Assembly: GCA_964412015.1 (NCBI GenBank)
Contig: CAYPMO010000004.1
Coordinates: 62,001 to 126,000, forward strand
Length of the DNA: 64,000 nucleotides
Reading direction: 5' to 3'
From: SZUA-318 sp964412015
Lineage (GTDB): Bacteria > Gemmatimonadota > Gemmatimonadetes > Longimicrobiales > Gaopeijiaceae
The number at the start of each line of letters is the position of its first letter. Within the stretch, counting starts at the first letter, position 1. Of this stretch, positions 17,433 through 27,369 are shown piece after piece. The notes below the pieces were generated by a model. That model ran no database searches. It was given only the letters and a program-made list of their open reading frames with translations, and was not told where the DNA came from. The position numbers and the translations under genes were made by a program.

Positions 17433-20400
17433 ATGCGCCCCATCCTAACGCCTTTCGCCGCCTCCGTTCTCGCGCTCGGCGCGCTCACGTCGGCACCGGG
17501 CCTTTCCGCACAGGACGCGACGCTCCTCGTGCGCGTCGCCGCGCAGGGGCGTCCGGTCCCGAGCGCCTCCGTGCAACTCCTCGTAGGCGGGACTCAGCAC
17601 CGGGGCATGGGCACCGACGTTGTGGGAATCGCCCGGTTCGTGGATCTAGCGAGCGGCGTCTACGACGTGCGCGTGGACATCATCGGCTACCGATCGCGCA
17701 CCGTGGAGGCCATCGCGGTCGCCGGTGGCGAGATCCGTGAGGTCAACATCGCCCTCGAGGAAGTGCCGGTCGAGATCGAGGGTATCTCCGTGCGCGCGAG
17801 CCGCATCCAGATCCAGCGCGAGAACACGGATTTCGGCACCACCGTGGCGGGCGCCGCGCTCGATCTCCTGCCCGTGCCGTACGATCCCGCAGGGCTGATC
17901 GCGCTCACTCCCGGCGCGCGGCCGCAGCACGTGTGGGGCGGCGCCAACTTCCAGGCCAACAGCTACCGGATCGACGGGCTCGCGGCCAATCACCCCGGGC
18001 TGGGCGGCTCGCTCGTCGAGCCGAGCCCGTTCTGGATCGAGCGTGTAGAGGTCAGCGGGCTCGGCGCCGGGGCAGAGCACGGTGGGTTCCAGGGTGGTCA
18101 GGTCAACCTGGTCACGAAGAGCGGGAGCAACAAGTTCTCCGCGATGCTCCGCGCGACCCTCTCCAACGATGCGCTCACGGCATCCAATCTCGTCGGCTCA
18201 CAGATCGGCTCCGAGGTGAAGGATCGTTACGACTTCGAGGTCGAGGTCGGGGGCGCGATCGTGCCCGATCGCCTGTTCTACTACCTGGGCGGCAGCTACG
18301 TAGACCGGAGCGCCCGGTTCCTGAACCACGTGGACTTCGACGGCCGGTTCTCGCCGCTGCTCGAGAAGCGCTCGGAGCGGAAGGTGCTGAGCAAGCTCAC
18401 CTGGTCGCCGGGCGCCACGGAACAGGTCGAGGTGTCGGGTGCCTTCCTCGGTACGCAAACCGAGAACTACGGGATGACGGGGTACGAGGGCGCCGGCGCC
18501 GCGGCGCGGTACCGCTCGCCCACGTGGTTCGGGAACGTCGCGTGGCGCCGATCCCTGGGGAGCCGCGCCCTGCTGGAGGCGAGCGTGAACCACCTCTCGC
18601 GCGACGAGCGGACGGACCCGTACAACGGCACGGACACACCCGGCGTGCAACTGTTCTCGCTACTGCCTCCCTACACGACGTTCGGCAACGCTGAGCTCAC
18701 CAGGCGGAGTGCTCCGTCCAGCACATCGGCCACGGTGACGACATCCGTCCACGTCCGGGCGGGTGGACAGGAGCACCTGCTGAAGGTGGGTGGTGAGCTC
18801 ACCCGGGGGAGCTTCCTCGACCAGCGCACCCGGAACGGTGGCCTGACCTGGAGACCGGTCCTCCAGGACGGATTCGACCCGACCGATCCCACCACCTGGC
18901 CGCACCAGCAGCAGGGGTCCGTGCCGACCGAGTGGGGCGGCGAGGTCCACCTGGACGCCGACGTACTGAACGCCGTTGCCTTCACGCAGGCCTCGGTCTC
19001 GCTCGGGCGGCTCGTGCTCACGCCCGGCGTGCGGTGGGGCGCGTGGGCCGGTTGGCTGGATCCACGGACGGGGGAGCGCTTCCGGGCGGTCTCGGACCGG
19101 GCCGTGGATCCGCGTATCGGCGCCACGCTGGAGCTGAGCGACGACGGCACGTGGATCCTGAAGGGACACTGGGGCCGCTACCACCAGGACATGATCGCCC
19201 AGATGTTCGACCGCGCCGGCGGCTCGGACGTCTTCACGAATCAGGAGACGTGGTACTATCGCGGCCCGCCGATCGACGACCCCACGCGGCCCTTCACCGA
19301 GGCGGAGCGTGACGCGCTCGCCGAGCAAGGGCTGTTCACGCGGGAGAGCGTGGTCCGCCTGAACGAGACGGGCCCGGTCGTGGACTACCACCAGCCGTAC
19401 GTGGACCAGTGGCTCGTGGGGCTCCAGAAGCAGTTCGGAAGCTCGGTCCAGTTCGAGGCGCTGTACACGCGGAGGACCAACCACGACATGATCGCGCTGG
19501 TGGACCGCAACCGTACGACCAACTACACGCGCTTCGAGCGCGTGCGCGTCCACACGGGCAGTTCCGACGGATCCCCGCTCCCGTTCAGCGGGGGCTCCGT
19601 CTTCATGCAGGAGCTGTACGTTCCGAACGACGCCGTGCTGGAGGAGCTGCGCTATTGCGCGGCGCATCCCGATGTCTGCGGGCCGCCACCGGGAATGAGC
19701 TTCGCGGACACGCTGAGGCTGACGTGGGACCCGGACTACATCCTCACGAACGCGCCCGACGCGACGCGCGCGTTCGGACAGGTGCAGCTCACGTTCAAGT
19801 TCTCACTCCCGACGTGGGGAGGTACGTTGTCCGGGGTCTTCACGGGGCTGGAGGGCAACCTCGACGACGTCACCGGCTACGCCGATCCGTCCGAGTACGG
19901 GGCGGGGCCGTACGTGAGGGTCAACGAGCATCTGAACTCCTACGGGCCGCTCCCCGACTTCTCGGACGCCGAGCTGAAGGCGTCCGTGTGGGGCGTGCTC
20001 CCATGGAGGCTCCGCGGAGGCGCGTTCTTCACGGTGCAGACGGGCGACCACTACGCGCCGCAGTTCCGGATCTCGGGGCAGCGATCCCTCTTTGGATACA
20101 AGGCGAACACTGAGCCCTTCGTGCCCTGCAACCCCATCTTCCAGACGTGCAACCCTCCTCCCGGCGACGCACTGCCCCTGCGCTTCTTCGCCGCCCTCGA
20201 AGGCAACGACGTCTTCATCGGTCCGCGCGGCAAGCCGCGGATGCCCGGGCGCTCGAACCTCGACCTCCGGCTCGAGCGCGTGTTCGAGGTGGCCGGATTC
20301 GACCTCGGAGTCACGCTGGACCTGTTCAACGTCGCCGGAGAGGACGAGGTCACGCAGGTGCAGACCATGGTCAACCACGGCCAACGGGTCTACTACTTCT

Positions 20401-20513
20401 TCGACGACATCGATACTCCGTTCAAGAGGGAATGGGCCGGGACGTGGTACAAGTCCCCGCTCGCGCGCGTATCGCCGCGGATGCTCAGGTTGGGCATGAC
20501 GGCCTACTTCTGA
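17433..20513 (+). CDS. TonB-dependent outer-membrane receptor with carboxypeptidase-regulatory-like domain
   Basis: A 1026-residue receptor. Residues 1-26 are a signal peptide ending at SAQDA. Residues ~27-110 are a carboxypeptidase-D-regulatory-like beta-sandwich (GVYDVRVDIIGYRS). A plug domain follows (~115-235, with NSYRIDGL and GGQVNLVTKSGSN), then a large beta-barrel ending in the aromatic MTAYF typical of outer-membrane proteins. It would import a bulky ligand, perhaps an oligosaccharide, peptide or metal complex, using TonB energy. No SusD-like partner or TonB/ExbBD genes lie nearby. Four cysteines close to the C-terminal third (around CAAHPDVCG and CNPIFQTCN) probably form loop disulfides. 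Confidence 0.93.
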   Translation: MRPILTPFAASVLALGALTSAPGLSAQDATLLVRVAAQGRPVPSASVQLLVGGTQHRGMGTDVVGIARFVDLASGVYDVRVDIIGYRSRTVEAIAVAGGEIREVNIALEEVPVEIEGISVRASRIQIQRENTDFGTTVAGAALDLLPVPYDPAGLIALTPGARPQHVWGGANFQANSYRIDGLAANHPGLGGSLVEPSPFWIERVEVSGLGAGAEHGGFQGGQVNLVTKSGSNKFSAMLRATLSNDALTASNLVGSQIGSEVKDRYDFEVEVGGAIVPDRLFYYLGGSYVDRSARFLNHVDFDGRFSPLLEKRSERKVLSKLTWSPGATEQVEVSGAFLGTQTENYGMTGYEGAGAAARYRSPTWFGNVAWRRSLGSRALLEASVNHLSRDERTDPYNGTDTPGVQLFSLLPPYTTFGNAELTRRSAPSSTSATVTTSVHVRAGGQEHLLKVGGELTRGSFLDQRTRNGGLTWRPVLQDGFDPTDPTTWPHQQQGSVPTEWGGEVHLDADVLNAVAFTQASVSLGRLVLTPGVRWGAWAGWLDPRTGERFRAVSDRAVDPRIGATLELSDDGTWILKGHWGRYHQDMIAQMFDRAGGSDVFTNQETWYYRGPPIDDPTRPFTEAERDALAEQGLFTRESVVRLNETGPVVDYHQPYVDQWLVGLQKQFGSSVQFEALYTRRTNHDMIALVDRNRTTNYTRFERVRVHTGSSDGSPLPFSGGSVFMQELYVPNDAVLEELRYCAAHPDVCGPPPGMSFADTLRLTWDPDYILTNAPDATRAFGQVQLTFKFSLPTWGGTLSGVFTGLEGNLDDVTGYADPSEYGAGPYVRVNEHLNSYGPLPDFSDAELKASVWGVLPWRLRGGAFFTVQTGDHYAPQFRISGQRSLFGYKANTEPFVPCNPIFQTCNPPPGDALPLRFFAALEGNDVFIGPRGKPRMPGRSNLDLRLERVFEVAGFDLGVTLDLFNVAGEDEVTQVQTMVNHGQRVYYFFDDIDTPFKREWAGTWYKSPLARVSPRMLRLGMTAYF

Positions 20514-20662
20514 TCGAGGCCTGCGGAAAGCGCCATCGCCGTCGGGTTTTCGGCAACGGCAGGGCCACACGCGTAAGCCCCCGAGCTTCGTCGGCCCCGA
20601 GACTTCCCCGCAGCCGAGACCGGGGGCATACTCAGTCGAACCCTTTCGACGAGGTCGTCACC

Positions 20663-21736
20663 ATGATTCGCCGGTTGATTCCTATTCTCGCCTTCGTCGC
20701 GTTCGCGACTCCGACTCCCGCTACCGCTCAGAGGGGCCCCACTCCGTGCCTCGCGGCCACCGCCGAGTGTACCGAATTCGTCACGGTGGGAGGGGGTCCC
20801 GGACGCTCCCTGGTGTACCGCAACTTCCCGCTCGACACGCGCAACGAGGCGATCACCCACGCGCTCATCCTGATCCACGGCGCGGGCCGCAACCCCGACG
20901 ACTACTATCGCTCCGCGCTCGCGGCGGCGTTCCTCGCCGACAAGATCGAGACCGCGATCGTCATCTCCCCGCGCATGGCCTCCAACGACGGCCGAAGCTG
21001 CAGGGATGAGCTCGCCCCCAACGAGATCAGTTGGAATTGCAGCACATGGCGCTCGGGCGGACCCTCGCTCAACTACCCGTCCGTGACTTCGTTCGATTTC
21101 CTCGACGAGATCGTCAAGAAGGTCGCGCGCAAGGACGTGTTCCCGAACCTGAAGGCGATCGTCGTCACCGGACACTCGGCGGGCGGCCAGGTCACGAACC
21201 GCTACGGCATGTCGAGCAAGGCGCATGACGTCGTCGGCGTCCCGGTCAGTTACGTGGTGTCGAACCCCTCGAGCTATGCGTACCCGACCGACGAGCGCCC
21301 GACCGGTGGCGCCGCCTGGCCACTCGAGGCGAACGCGCCGGGCTTCATCCTGGAGGTCCGTGAGGGCACCCCCGCGTTCCGGTCCATGGGCGACGGGCGT
21401 GGCTGCGCCGAGTACAACCAGTGGGCCTACGGCTTCCAGAACCGTACCGGCTACACCGCAGACATCAGCGACGACCAACTCAGGCGACAGCTCGCCTCGC
21501 GGACCGTCACCTACCTGCTCGGCCAGGACGACATCCTGCCGCTGTCCGGCTTCGACAGCTCGTGCGGCGCGATGGCCCAGGGTCCCACCCGACAAGCGCG
21601 CGGGCAGGCCTATGCCAAGTACGTGAACGAGAGTCTCGGTGGGAACCACCGGGTCATCGTCGTGACCGGTTGCGGCCACAACGGGCGCTGCATGTACACG
21701 TCGGACGAGGGGATCCGGGTGCTGTTCCCCGAGTAG
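20663..21736 (+). CDS. Secreted alpha/beta hydrolase
   Basis: A 357-residue exported protein with a clear signal peptide (residues 1-23, cleaved near TATAQ). The fold is alpha/beta hydrolase: LILIHGAGRNPDDYY forms the oxyanion region and VVTGHSAGGQ the nucleophile elbow (Ser). A C-terminal GCGHNGRC segment may hold the catalytic His. Several cysteine pairs suggest disulfides in the periplasm or outside the cell. GAGG lies eight bases before the ATG. It resembles secreted esterases or polyester depolymerase-like hydrolases, but the substrate cannot be read from sequence. It follows the TonB receptor by 149 bases, so co-expression is possible. Confidence 0.82.
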   Translation: MIRRLIPILAFVAFATPTPATAQRGPTPCLAATAECTEFVTVGGGPGRSLVYRNFPLDTRNEAITHALILIHGAGRNPDDYYRSALAAAFLADKIETAIVISPRMASNDGRSCRDELAPNEISWNCSTWRSGGPSLNYPSVTSFDFLDEIVKKVARKDVFPNLKAIVVTGHSAGGQVTNRYGMSSKAHDVVGVPVSYVVSNPSSYAYPTDERPTGGAAWPLEANAPGFILEVREGTPAFRSMGDGRGCAEYNQWAYGFQNRTGYTADISDDQLRRQLASRTVTYLLGQDDILPLSGFDSSCGAMAQGPTRQARGQAYAKYVNESLGGNHRVIVVTGCGHNGRCMYTSDEGIRVLFPE

Positions 21737-21857
21737 GCCGGTCGTCGCCCGAGGCGGCACGGGTCGAGGACCGAGCGCCGGCCCGCTGAGGTCCAACGCC
21801 GCCCAACCATCCGGCGGGGCGCCCCCAGGAGCACTCCGCCCTCCCTCGAGCCGCCGG

Positions 21858-23525
21858 TCAGGTTCCTTGTGCCACCCGGCGGAACCGCACGTTCCAGACG
21901 CGCCCGCTCGAGAGCGTGAAGCTCGACGGGATCCCCGAGGCATTCATCTGGAACCGCGCCTCCGAGCTGCCGAGCAGGAACACCCCGGGACCGCCCACCG
22001 GACGCAGGCGCCGGGGCTCGAGCTTACGGTGATGGACGACGAGGTCCCCGTCCTCCACCGCGAGTCGGTATTCGGTTCCCAACTCCTCGGACGCCCACGT
22101 CCCCGCGTACTCCCGGAGATCCTCCTCGGAGGGATCCCACGACGGCATGCGCACGGCCCGTCCCACGCCGGGGATCTCGAGCCGCGCCGCATCGGTGCTG
22201 GCGGCAGCGTGGTAAGTCACCACCGAGCTCCCCAGGGCGAAGGCGCGATCCCCGAGCGGGCGGAGGGACTGCCCGCGTCCGGTGCCGAACAGGAGCGAAT
22301 CCCCCTCCATCCGGATCTCGAGCACCTGCGCGGGAAGCTCTCCGTGGTACCAGCCGACCACCTCCTCGAGCTCGGACCGCGGCACCGCCACCGGCTCCGG
22401 TGGGGTCGTCACCGCTCGGGGCTCCATCACGCCGTCGACGTAGGCCTCCGCGACGCGGAGCGCCCGGCCGCCCGGATCGGCGGAGGGGAAGTTGCAGAGC
22501 ACGGCGACCGTGAGGTCCTGGTCCGGGAAGCGCAGGAAGTTGGCGCGGTAGCCGGCGTCCGAGCCGCTGTGGCCCACCGTGCGGAGGCCGCGGTACGTGC
22601 CGAGCGTGAGGCCGTGTCCGTACGCGACGGTGTCCCCACCGTTCAGCACGAAGCGCCCTCGCATGCGTTCGAGCGCCTCGGGGCCGCCTACGCGACCCGT
22701 GATGAAGTTGCGGTCCCACGCCGCGAGGTCGTGCACGGTGGTGAAGAGGCTCGTCGCGCCTACGACATCGAAGTCGGGAATCGAGTTCTTCAGCCCGAAC
22801 AGTCCTTCCGGGTCGGGCGCGTACGCCCAGGCCCGATTCTTCACGATCATCTCGTGGTCGTCGTGGAAATGCGTCGCGTCCATGCCGAGCGGGGCGAACA
22901 GGCGCTCGCGCGCGAACTCCCGGAGGCTCGTGCCGGTGACGCGCTCCACCACGACGGCCAGGAGCGTGAACCCGGTGTTCGAGTACAGGTAGCGCTCGCC
23001 GGGCTCGAAGTTGAGCGCGGTCTGGCGCGAGATGATGTCGAGCACGTCGCGTTGCGTGACCACGTCCGCCTCCCAGCGCCAGCCCGCCATCGAGAGGAGA
23101 CTCCACTGGTCGCGGATGCCGCTCACGTGGTGCACCAGGTGACGGAGCGTGATCGGCGTCCCGAAGTCCGGTACCTCCGGAACGTACGCGCGGATGTCAT
23201 CGTCCCAGGAGACTCTCCCTTCGTTCACCAGCAGCTCGACCGCCATCGCCGTGAACTGCTTGGAGACGGACGCGACGTGGAAGACCGACTGTGGCGTGAT
23301 CGGGATCCCGTACTCGAGGTTCGCCATCCCATAGCCCCGCTCGTAGACCGGGGCTCCACCGCGCATCACGGAGAGCGCGCACCCCGGGGTCGTCGGGCCG
23401 TCCACGTCCGCGAAGATCGAGTCCACGCGGAGCTCGGGGACGGGGGTCTGTGCGGCGGCGGGCGACGGCGTGACCAGAGCGGCGCCGACCGTGAGCACCG
23501 TGATCGCCCGGAACGTCGGAACCAT
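21858..23525 (-). CDS. Secreted class C beta-lactamase-family serine hydrolase
   Basis: A 555-residue exported protein with a signal peptide ending near AAAQT. The beta-lactamase/transpeptidase-like domain (~30-380) has the SxxK nucleophile motif S86-V-S-K89, a Tyr-Ser-Asn motif in RYLYSNTGF, and HSGSDAG in place of the KTG box, as in D-aminopeptidases and esterases of the family. The last ~170 residues form a beta-barrel-like lipocalin-type extension (VVGWYHGELP, GTWASEELGTEYRL) common in these hydrolases. Likely activities are D-amino-acid amidase, esterase or peptidoglycan-peptide hydrolysis rather than antibiotic resistance. GGAGG lies five bases upstream of ATG 23525, which fixes the start. 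Divergent from the aminotransferase gene at 23724. Confidence 0.9.
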   Translation of the reverse strand: MVPTFRAITVLTVGAALVTPSPAAAQTPVPELRVDSIFADVDGPTTPGCALSVMRGGAPVYERGYGMANLEYGIPITPQSVFHVASVSKQFTAMAVELLVNEGRVSWDDDIRAYVPEVPDFGTPITLRHLVHHVSGIRDQWSLLSMAGWRWEADVVTQRDVLDIISRQTALNFEPGERYLYSNTGFTLLAVVVERVTGTSLREFARERLFAPLGMDATHFHDDHEMIVKNRAWAYAPDPEGLFGLKNSIPDFDVVGATSLFTTVHDLAAWDRNFITGRVGGPEALERMRGRFVLNGGDTVAYGHGLTLGTYRGLRTVGHSGSDAGYRANFLRFPDQDLTVAVLCNFPSADPGGRALRVAEAYVDGVMEPRAVTTPPEPVAVPRSELEEVVGWYHGELPAQVLEIRMEGDSLLFGTGRGQSLRPLGDRAFALGSSVVTYHAAASTDAARLEIPGVGRAVRMPSWDPSEEDLREYAGTWASEELGTEYRLAVEDGDLVVHHRKLEPRRLRPVGGPGVFLLGSSEARFQMNASGIPSSFTLSSGRVWNVRFRRVAQGT

Positions 23526-23723
23526 GGGACCTCCTGCACGAAACGGGGCAATGGTGCAGGGATATTGACCCGGCCGGTCCCTTCGAGAAAGCCCCTCCGA
23601 GCCGGACCCCCATGCCGGGGACGCCTCCGAGCTTGCCGCGCGGGGCTCGATGCCCCACCATCCCTGTGAGCACCATCGACCGACTTGAAACGCCTGCCCG
23701 TAACGCCACATGGGAGGCGCATC

Positions 23724-25049
23724 ATGTCCCGGGACCCCCTCCTCTCCTCCGACCTCACGGGCCGGTCCCTCTCCAGGAGGAAGTTCCTCCGCTTCGGGCT
23801 GGGCACCACGGCCCTCTCGCTCGGCTCCGCACGGGCCCTCAACGCCGCGGTCTACGGAAGCGTCGAGCGGCTGAACCTCGACCTCGACCAGGAGAGCCCG
23901 GACGGAGCCTACTGGCAGGCTCTCCGAAAGCACTACCTGTTCGAGGACGACCTCATCATGATGAACAACGGCACGGTGGGCCCCATGCCGGAGCCGGTGT
24001 TCAACACGCTCATGTCCTCCTTCCAGGTCCAGTGCACGGCCCCCTGCGACGTGTACAGCACGTTCGGCGCCCGCAGGGAAGAGGTCCGAGCCAAGGTGGC
24101 CCGGTTCGTGGGAGCCGATCCCGAGGAGATCGTCCTCAACCGGAACACCACCGAGGGCATGAACTTCGTGGCCAACGGCCTGGAGCTGAAGCCGGGCGAC
24201 GAGGTTCTCCTGTCCGACATGGAGCACCCGGGCGGGATCCATCCATGGCGTCTGAAGGCCGCCCGGTACGGGATCGTCATGAAGGAGGTCCCGGTGGGCT
24301 TGCCCCCCCGCTCCGTGGACGAGGTGGTCGACGCCTTCGAGGCCGCCATCACCCCCCGGACCCGGGTCATCAGCATCAGCCACACCGTCTACATCTCGGG
24401 CCTGATCGCACCCATCAAGGAACTAAGCGAGATGGCCCACCGCCACGGAGTGCTGGTGGTAGCCGACAGTGCCCACGGACCGGGGATGTTGAACCTGAAC
24501 CTCCACGACACCGGCGTGGACTACTGGACCGCCAGCCCCTACAAGTGGCTCGGTGCCCCGTGCGGATGCGGGATCCTGTATGTCCGGCGTGATCTCCAGG
24601 AAAGCCTGTGGCCCACCATCGCCAACTCGGGATGGGACACCTCGGACACGGGGCGGCGCTTCGAGACGCTGGGGCAGCGGGCCGATCCTCTGGTCTTCGC
24701 CCTCGGAGAGGCCGTGGACTTCCAGTCCGCCGTGGGGAAGGAACGGATCCAACGTCGGATCCAGGCCCTGGCGACCCATCTCAAGGAGGGGCTCGCGGAG
24801 ATCCCGGGTATCCGCCTCCACACGAGCATGGACGGATATCTGAGCGGTGGTCTCACGGCCTTCTCCGCGCCGGGCATGAGCCCCGAAGGGCTGATGAACT
24901 ACCTGCGGGAGCGGTACAACCTGGTGATCCGGACCATCGGAAGCGAAGAGCGGGGCACCCGGGGCGTACGGGTCTCCACCCACATCTGGGTGTTCCACGA
25001 GCACGTGGACATGCTCCTGGAGGGGGTCCGGCACGTCGTCAACGCGTGA
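23724..25049 (+). CDS. Tat-exported class V aminotransferase-fold PLP enzyme
   Basis: A 441-residue protein of the aminotransferase class V / isopenicillin-N-epimerase-like group. It starts with a twin-arginine signal (SLSRRKFLRFG, R18-R19), so a folded, PLP-loaded enzyme is probably exported to the periplasm. Visible motifs are NRNTTEGMNFV, SDMEHPGG, VADSAHGPG (PLP-binding Asp) and SPYKWLGAPCG with the Schiff-base lysine. GGGAGG precedes ATG 23724 by seven bases. Members of this fold perform desulfuration, epimerisation or C-S/C-N cleavage; substrate unknown. A periplasmic PLP enzyme next to a secreted serine hydrolase suggests amino-acid or peptide processing outside the cytoplasm. Confidence 0.87.
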   Translation: MSRDPLLSSDLTGRSLSRRKFLRFGLGTTALSLGSARALNAAVYGSVERLNLDLDQESPDGAYWQALRKHYLFEDDLIMMNNGTVGPMPEPVFNTLMSSFQVQCTAPCDVYSTFGARREEVRAKVARFVGADPEEIVLNRNTTEGMNFVANGLELKPGDEVLLSDMEHPGGIHPWRLKAARYGIVMKEVPVGLPPRSVDEVVDAFEAAITPRTRVISISHTVYISGLIAPIKELSEMAHRHGVLVVADSAHGPGMLNLNLHDTGVDYWTASPYKWLGAPCGCGILYVRRDLQESLWPTIANSGWDTSDTGRRFETLGQRADPLVFALGEAVDFQSAVGKERIQRRIQALATHLKEGLAEIPGIRLHTSMDGYLSGGLTAFSAPGMSPEGLMNYLRERYNLVIRTIGSEERGTRGVRVSTHIWVFHEHVDMLLEGVRHVVNA

Positions 25050-25109
25050 GGCGGTGGCCGGCGGAGGGATGGCCGCGTCGGGGAGCGCGCGGCGGGGTCG
25101 TGTCGCCGG

Positions 25110-26774
25110 TCAGCGCACGACCATCGCCGTGAACGGCCAGACGTAGGCCTGCAGCGTCACGAGCAGGCCGACCAGGCATGCCAGCGCGATCGAGTGGAAG
25201 AAGACGTAGCGCAGGATATCGCCCTCGTGGTCGAACCACCGCGTGGCGGTGGAGGCGACCACGATGGACTGCGCGTCGATCATCTTCCCCATGACGCCGC
25301 CCGAGCTGTTCGCCGCGCCCATCAGGTTCGGGCTGAGGTCCAGCTGCTGCGCGGCCACCTTCTGCATGCCTCCGAACAGCACGTTGCTCGACGTGTCGGA
25401 GCCGGTGAGCGCCACGCCGAGCCAGCCCATCAGCGTGCCGAAGAACGGATACAACGCCCCGGTGTTGGCGAACGCCAGCCCGAGCGTGGTGTCGGTGCCG
25501 GAGTATCGCGTCAGCGTTCCCAGGGCCAGCATCAGCACGATCGTGGCGAGCGAGTAGCGCACCAGCCAGAGGGTGCGTCCGTACGTCGTCACGAGCTTCA
25601 GTGGGCCGTACTTCGCGACCAGCCCGCCGACGATGGCGGCCACCAGGATGCCGGTCCCGGTCGCCGACAGCAGCGTCAGCGTGTACACGGCCGCTTCCCT
25701 GGTCGGCTCGACGACGACCGGGGGCACCTTCTCGATCATCTGGTGCAGGCCCACGATCGGGAACGCGGGAGCGAAGATCCCGTTGAGGAATCCCTTCACC
25801 CGTGGTACGCCCCAGACGAACACAAACACCGACAGGAACACCCAGGGTAGCCAGGCCCGTACCACGTCCCCACGGGGATGCCGCTTCGGGCCGGTGGCGA
25901 CGTGCCCCGCACCGCCGTCCTTCTCGTGGCCCTTGAGCGTCACCGACATCCACACGGTCTTCGGGCTCCAGACGCGCAGAAACGCGACCAGCGACGCCAT
26001 CGAGACGACCGCCGCGATCACGTCCACCAGCTCCGGCCCGATGTGGTTCGAGACCAGGAACTGGGTGATCGAGAAGCTCACCCCCGTGACCAGGATCGCC
26101 GGCCAGATCTCCCACATGCCCTTGCGGCCCGCGAAGGCCCAGATGAGCCAGAACGGGACGAGCAGCGAGAAGAACGGCAGCTGTCGGCCGATCATCGCCG
26201 ACAGCTCCCCGGGATCGTAGCCGTGTACGCTGGCGAGCGTGATCACGGGCGTGCCGAGGGCGCCGAACGCGACCGGCGCGGTGTTCGCGATCAGACTCAG
26301 GCCCGAGGCCGCCAGCGGCGAGAATCCGAGCCCGATCAGGATCGCCGCGGTGACCGCCACCGGCGTACCGAACCCTGCCGCGCCCTCGAAGAAGGCGCCG
26401 AACGCGAAGGCGATCAGCAGCAGTTGGAGGCGTCGGTCCTCGGTGATACCGGCGATCGAGTCCTGCAGGATCGCGAAGCTCCCGTTCTGCTCGGTGAGCT
26501 GATGCAGGAAGATGATGTTCAGCACGATCCAGCCGATCGGGAGCACACCGGTCAGGCCGCCGTAGAACGCTGCCTTGGCGGCCAGTCCGAGCGGCATGCC
26601 GTACACGAGCGCGGAGACCAGGAACGCCGTCACCAGGCCGGCGCCGGCGGCGATGTGCGCCTTGAGGTGCAGGAACCCCAGCCCCACCAGCATCACGGCC
26701 ACGGGGAGCACGGCCAGCACGGTGGAGAGCACCATGTTCCCGAGCGGGTCGTAGACCTGCTGCCAGGGCATCAT
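25110..26774 (-). CDS. lctP: L-lactate permease (LctP family)
   Basis: A 554-residue inner-membrane protein with about 12-14 hydrophobic segments, the usual size for the LctP/LldP/GlcA family (lactate or glycolate:H+ symport). Recognisable blocks are the N-terminal LGNMVLSTVLAVLPV, GAFFEGAAGFGTPVAVTAA, the discriminating GALGTPVITLA and the C-terminal SSGGVMGKMIDAQSIVVA. Together with the FAD-linked hydroxyacid dehydrogenase at 15000 and acetyl-CoA synthetase at 58979 it suggests growth on lactate/acetate-type acids. Lies 60 bases after the convergent aminotransferase gene; downstream of the DUF1232-like gene in the same direction, with 39 bases between them. Confidence 0.94.
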   Translation of the reverse strand: MMPWQQVYDPLGNMVLSTVLAVLPVAVMLVGLGFLHLKAHIAAGAGLVTAFLVSALVYGMPLGLAAKAAFYGGLTGVLPIGWIVLNIIFLHQLTEQNGSFAILQDSIAGITEDRRLQLLLIAFAFGAFFEGAAGFGTPVAVTAAILIGLGFSPLAASGLSLIANTAPVAFGALGTPVITLASVHGYDPGELSAMIGRQLPFFSLLVPFWLIWAFAGRKGMWEIWPAILVTGVSFSITQFLVSNHIGPELVDVIAAVVSMASLVAFLRVWSPKTVWMSVTLKGHEKDGGAGHVATGPKRHPRGDVVRAWLPWVFLSVFVFVWGVPRVKGFLNGIFAPAFPIVGLHQMIEKVPPVVVEPTREAAVYTLTLLSATGTGILVAAIVGGLVAKYGPLKLVTTYGRTLWLVRYSLATIVLMLALGTLTRYSGTDTTLGLAFANTGALYPFFGTLMGWLGVALTGSDTSSNVLFGGMQKVAAQQLDLSPNLMGAANSSGGVMGKMIDAQSIVVASTATRWFDHEGDILRYVFFHSIALACLVGLLVTLQAYVWPFTAMVVR

Positions 26775-26813
26775 GCCTTCGGCCTCGGGGATGAGTCAGC
26801 CGAGACGGCCCGC

Positions 26814-27368
26814 TCAGGCCTGGTGGCTCATCCGCGCCCAGAGCTCATTCAGGTGGGCCGACACCTGCTGCATGGCGTCCATGGCGGCCGCGTCGAGCGT
26901 GCGGGAGACGTCCGGCCCCACGAGGGCCCCCAGGAACTTCAGCGGATACTCCAGGTCCCAGTCCAAGAACGGCTCGGGCCCCTTGTCCAGATTCTCCAGG
27001 AGACGGACGAACAGGTACGAGTCGTCGAGGAGCCCGGCGAGTCCCTGCGTCATCTCGGGAATGAGGTCTACCGGTTGGAGGAAGTACTGTTCCGCATGAT
27101 CCAGGAGAGGCCCGACCACGGAATGGAGCCCCCGCTGCGCGGCTTCCTGTCGGGCGCGCGCCAGGAAGACGGGGATGGACTCGATGATCTCGACCGCCAC
27201 CTCCGCGGCCTCCTTGACCTCGCCTTCTTCGGCCTCCGGGAGCCGCTTCTGGATGTAGCGTTCGAGCGCTTCCATGCCCCCGCGGGCCTTCGCGCTCTCG
27301 ATGACCGCCTGGATGTCGGTGAGGACCGGCCCGGTCGGATCCTGGTAAGGAGTCTGCTCCTCGTTCAC
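26814..27368 (-). CDS. DUF1232 (YkvA)-like protein
   Basis: A 184-residue soluble-looking protein rich in acidic helices. The central segment around HAEQYFLQPVDLIPEMTQG followed by a LLDDSYLFVRLL helix resembles the DUF1232/YkvA core (usually P-x-D-LIPDFIPVLGxLDD). The N-terminal third is a charged helix. It begins with GTG immediately after the stop of the amidohydrolase stump at 27370, so it was probably once the second gene of that operon, and it runs into the lactate permease gene. No function is known for the family; a membrane-associated helper role is the usual guess. Confidence 0.6.
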   Translation of the reverse strand: MNEEQTPYQDPTGPVLTDIQAVIESAKARGGMEALERYIQKRLPEAEEGEVKEAAEVAVEIIESIPVFLARARQEAAQRGLHSVVGPLLDHAEQYFLQPVDLIPEMTQGLAGLLDDSYLFVRLLENLDKGPEPFLDWDLEYPLKFLGALVGPDVSRTLDAAAMDAMQQVSAHLNELWARMSHQA

Positions 27369-27369
27369 G

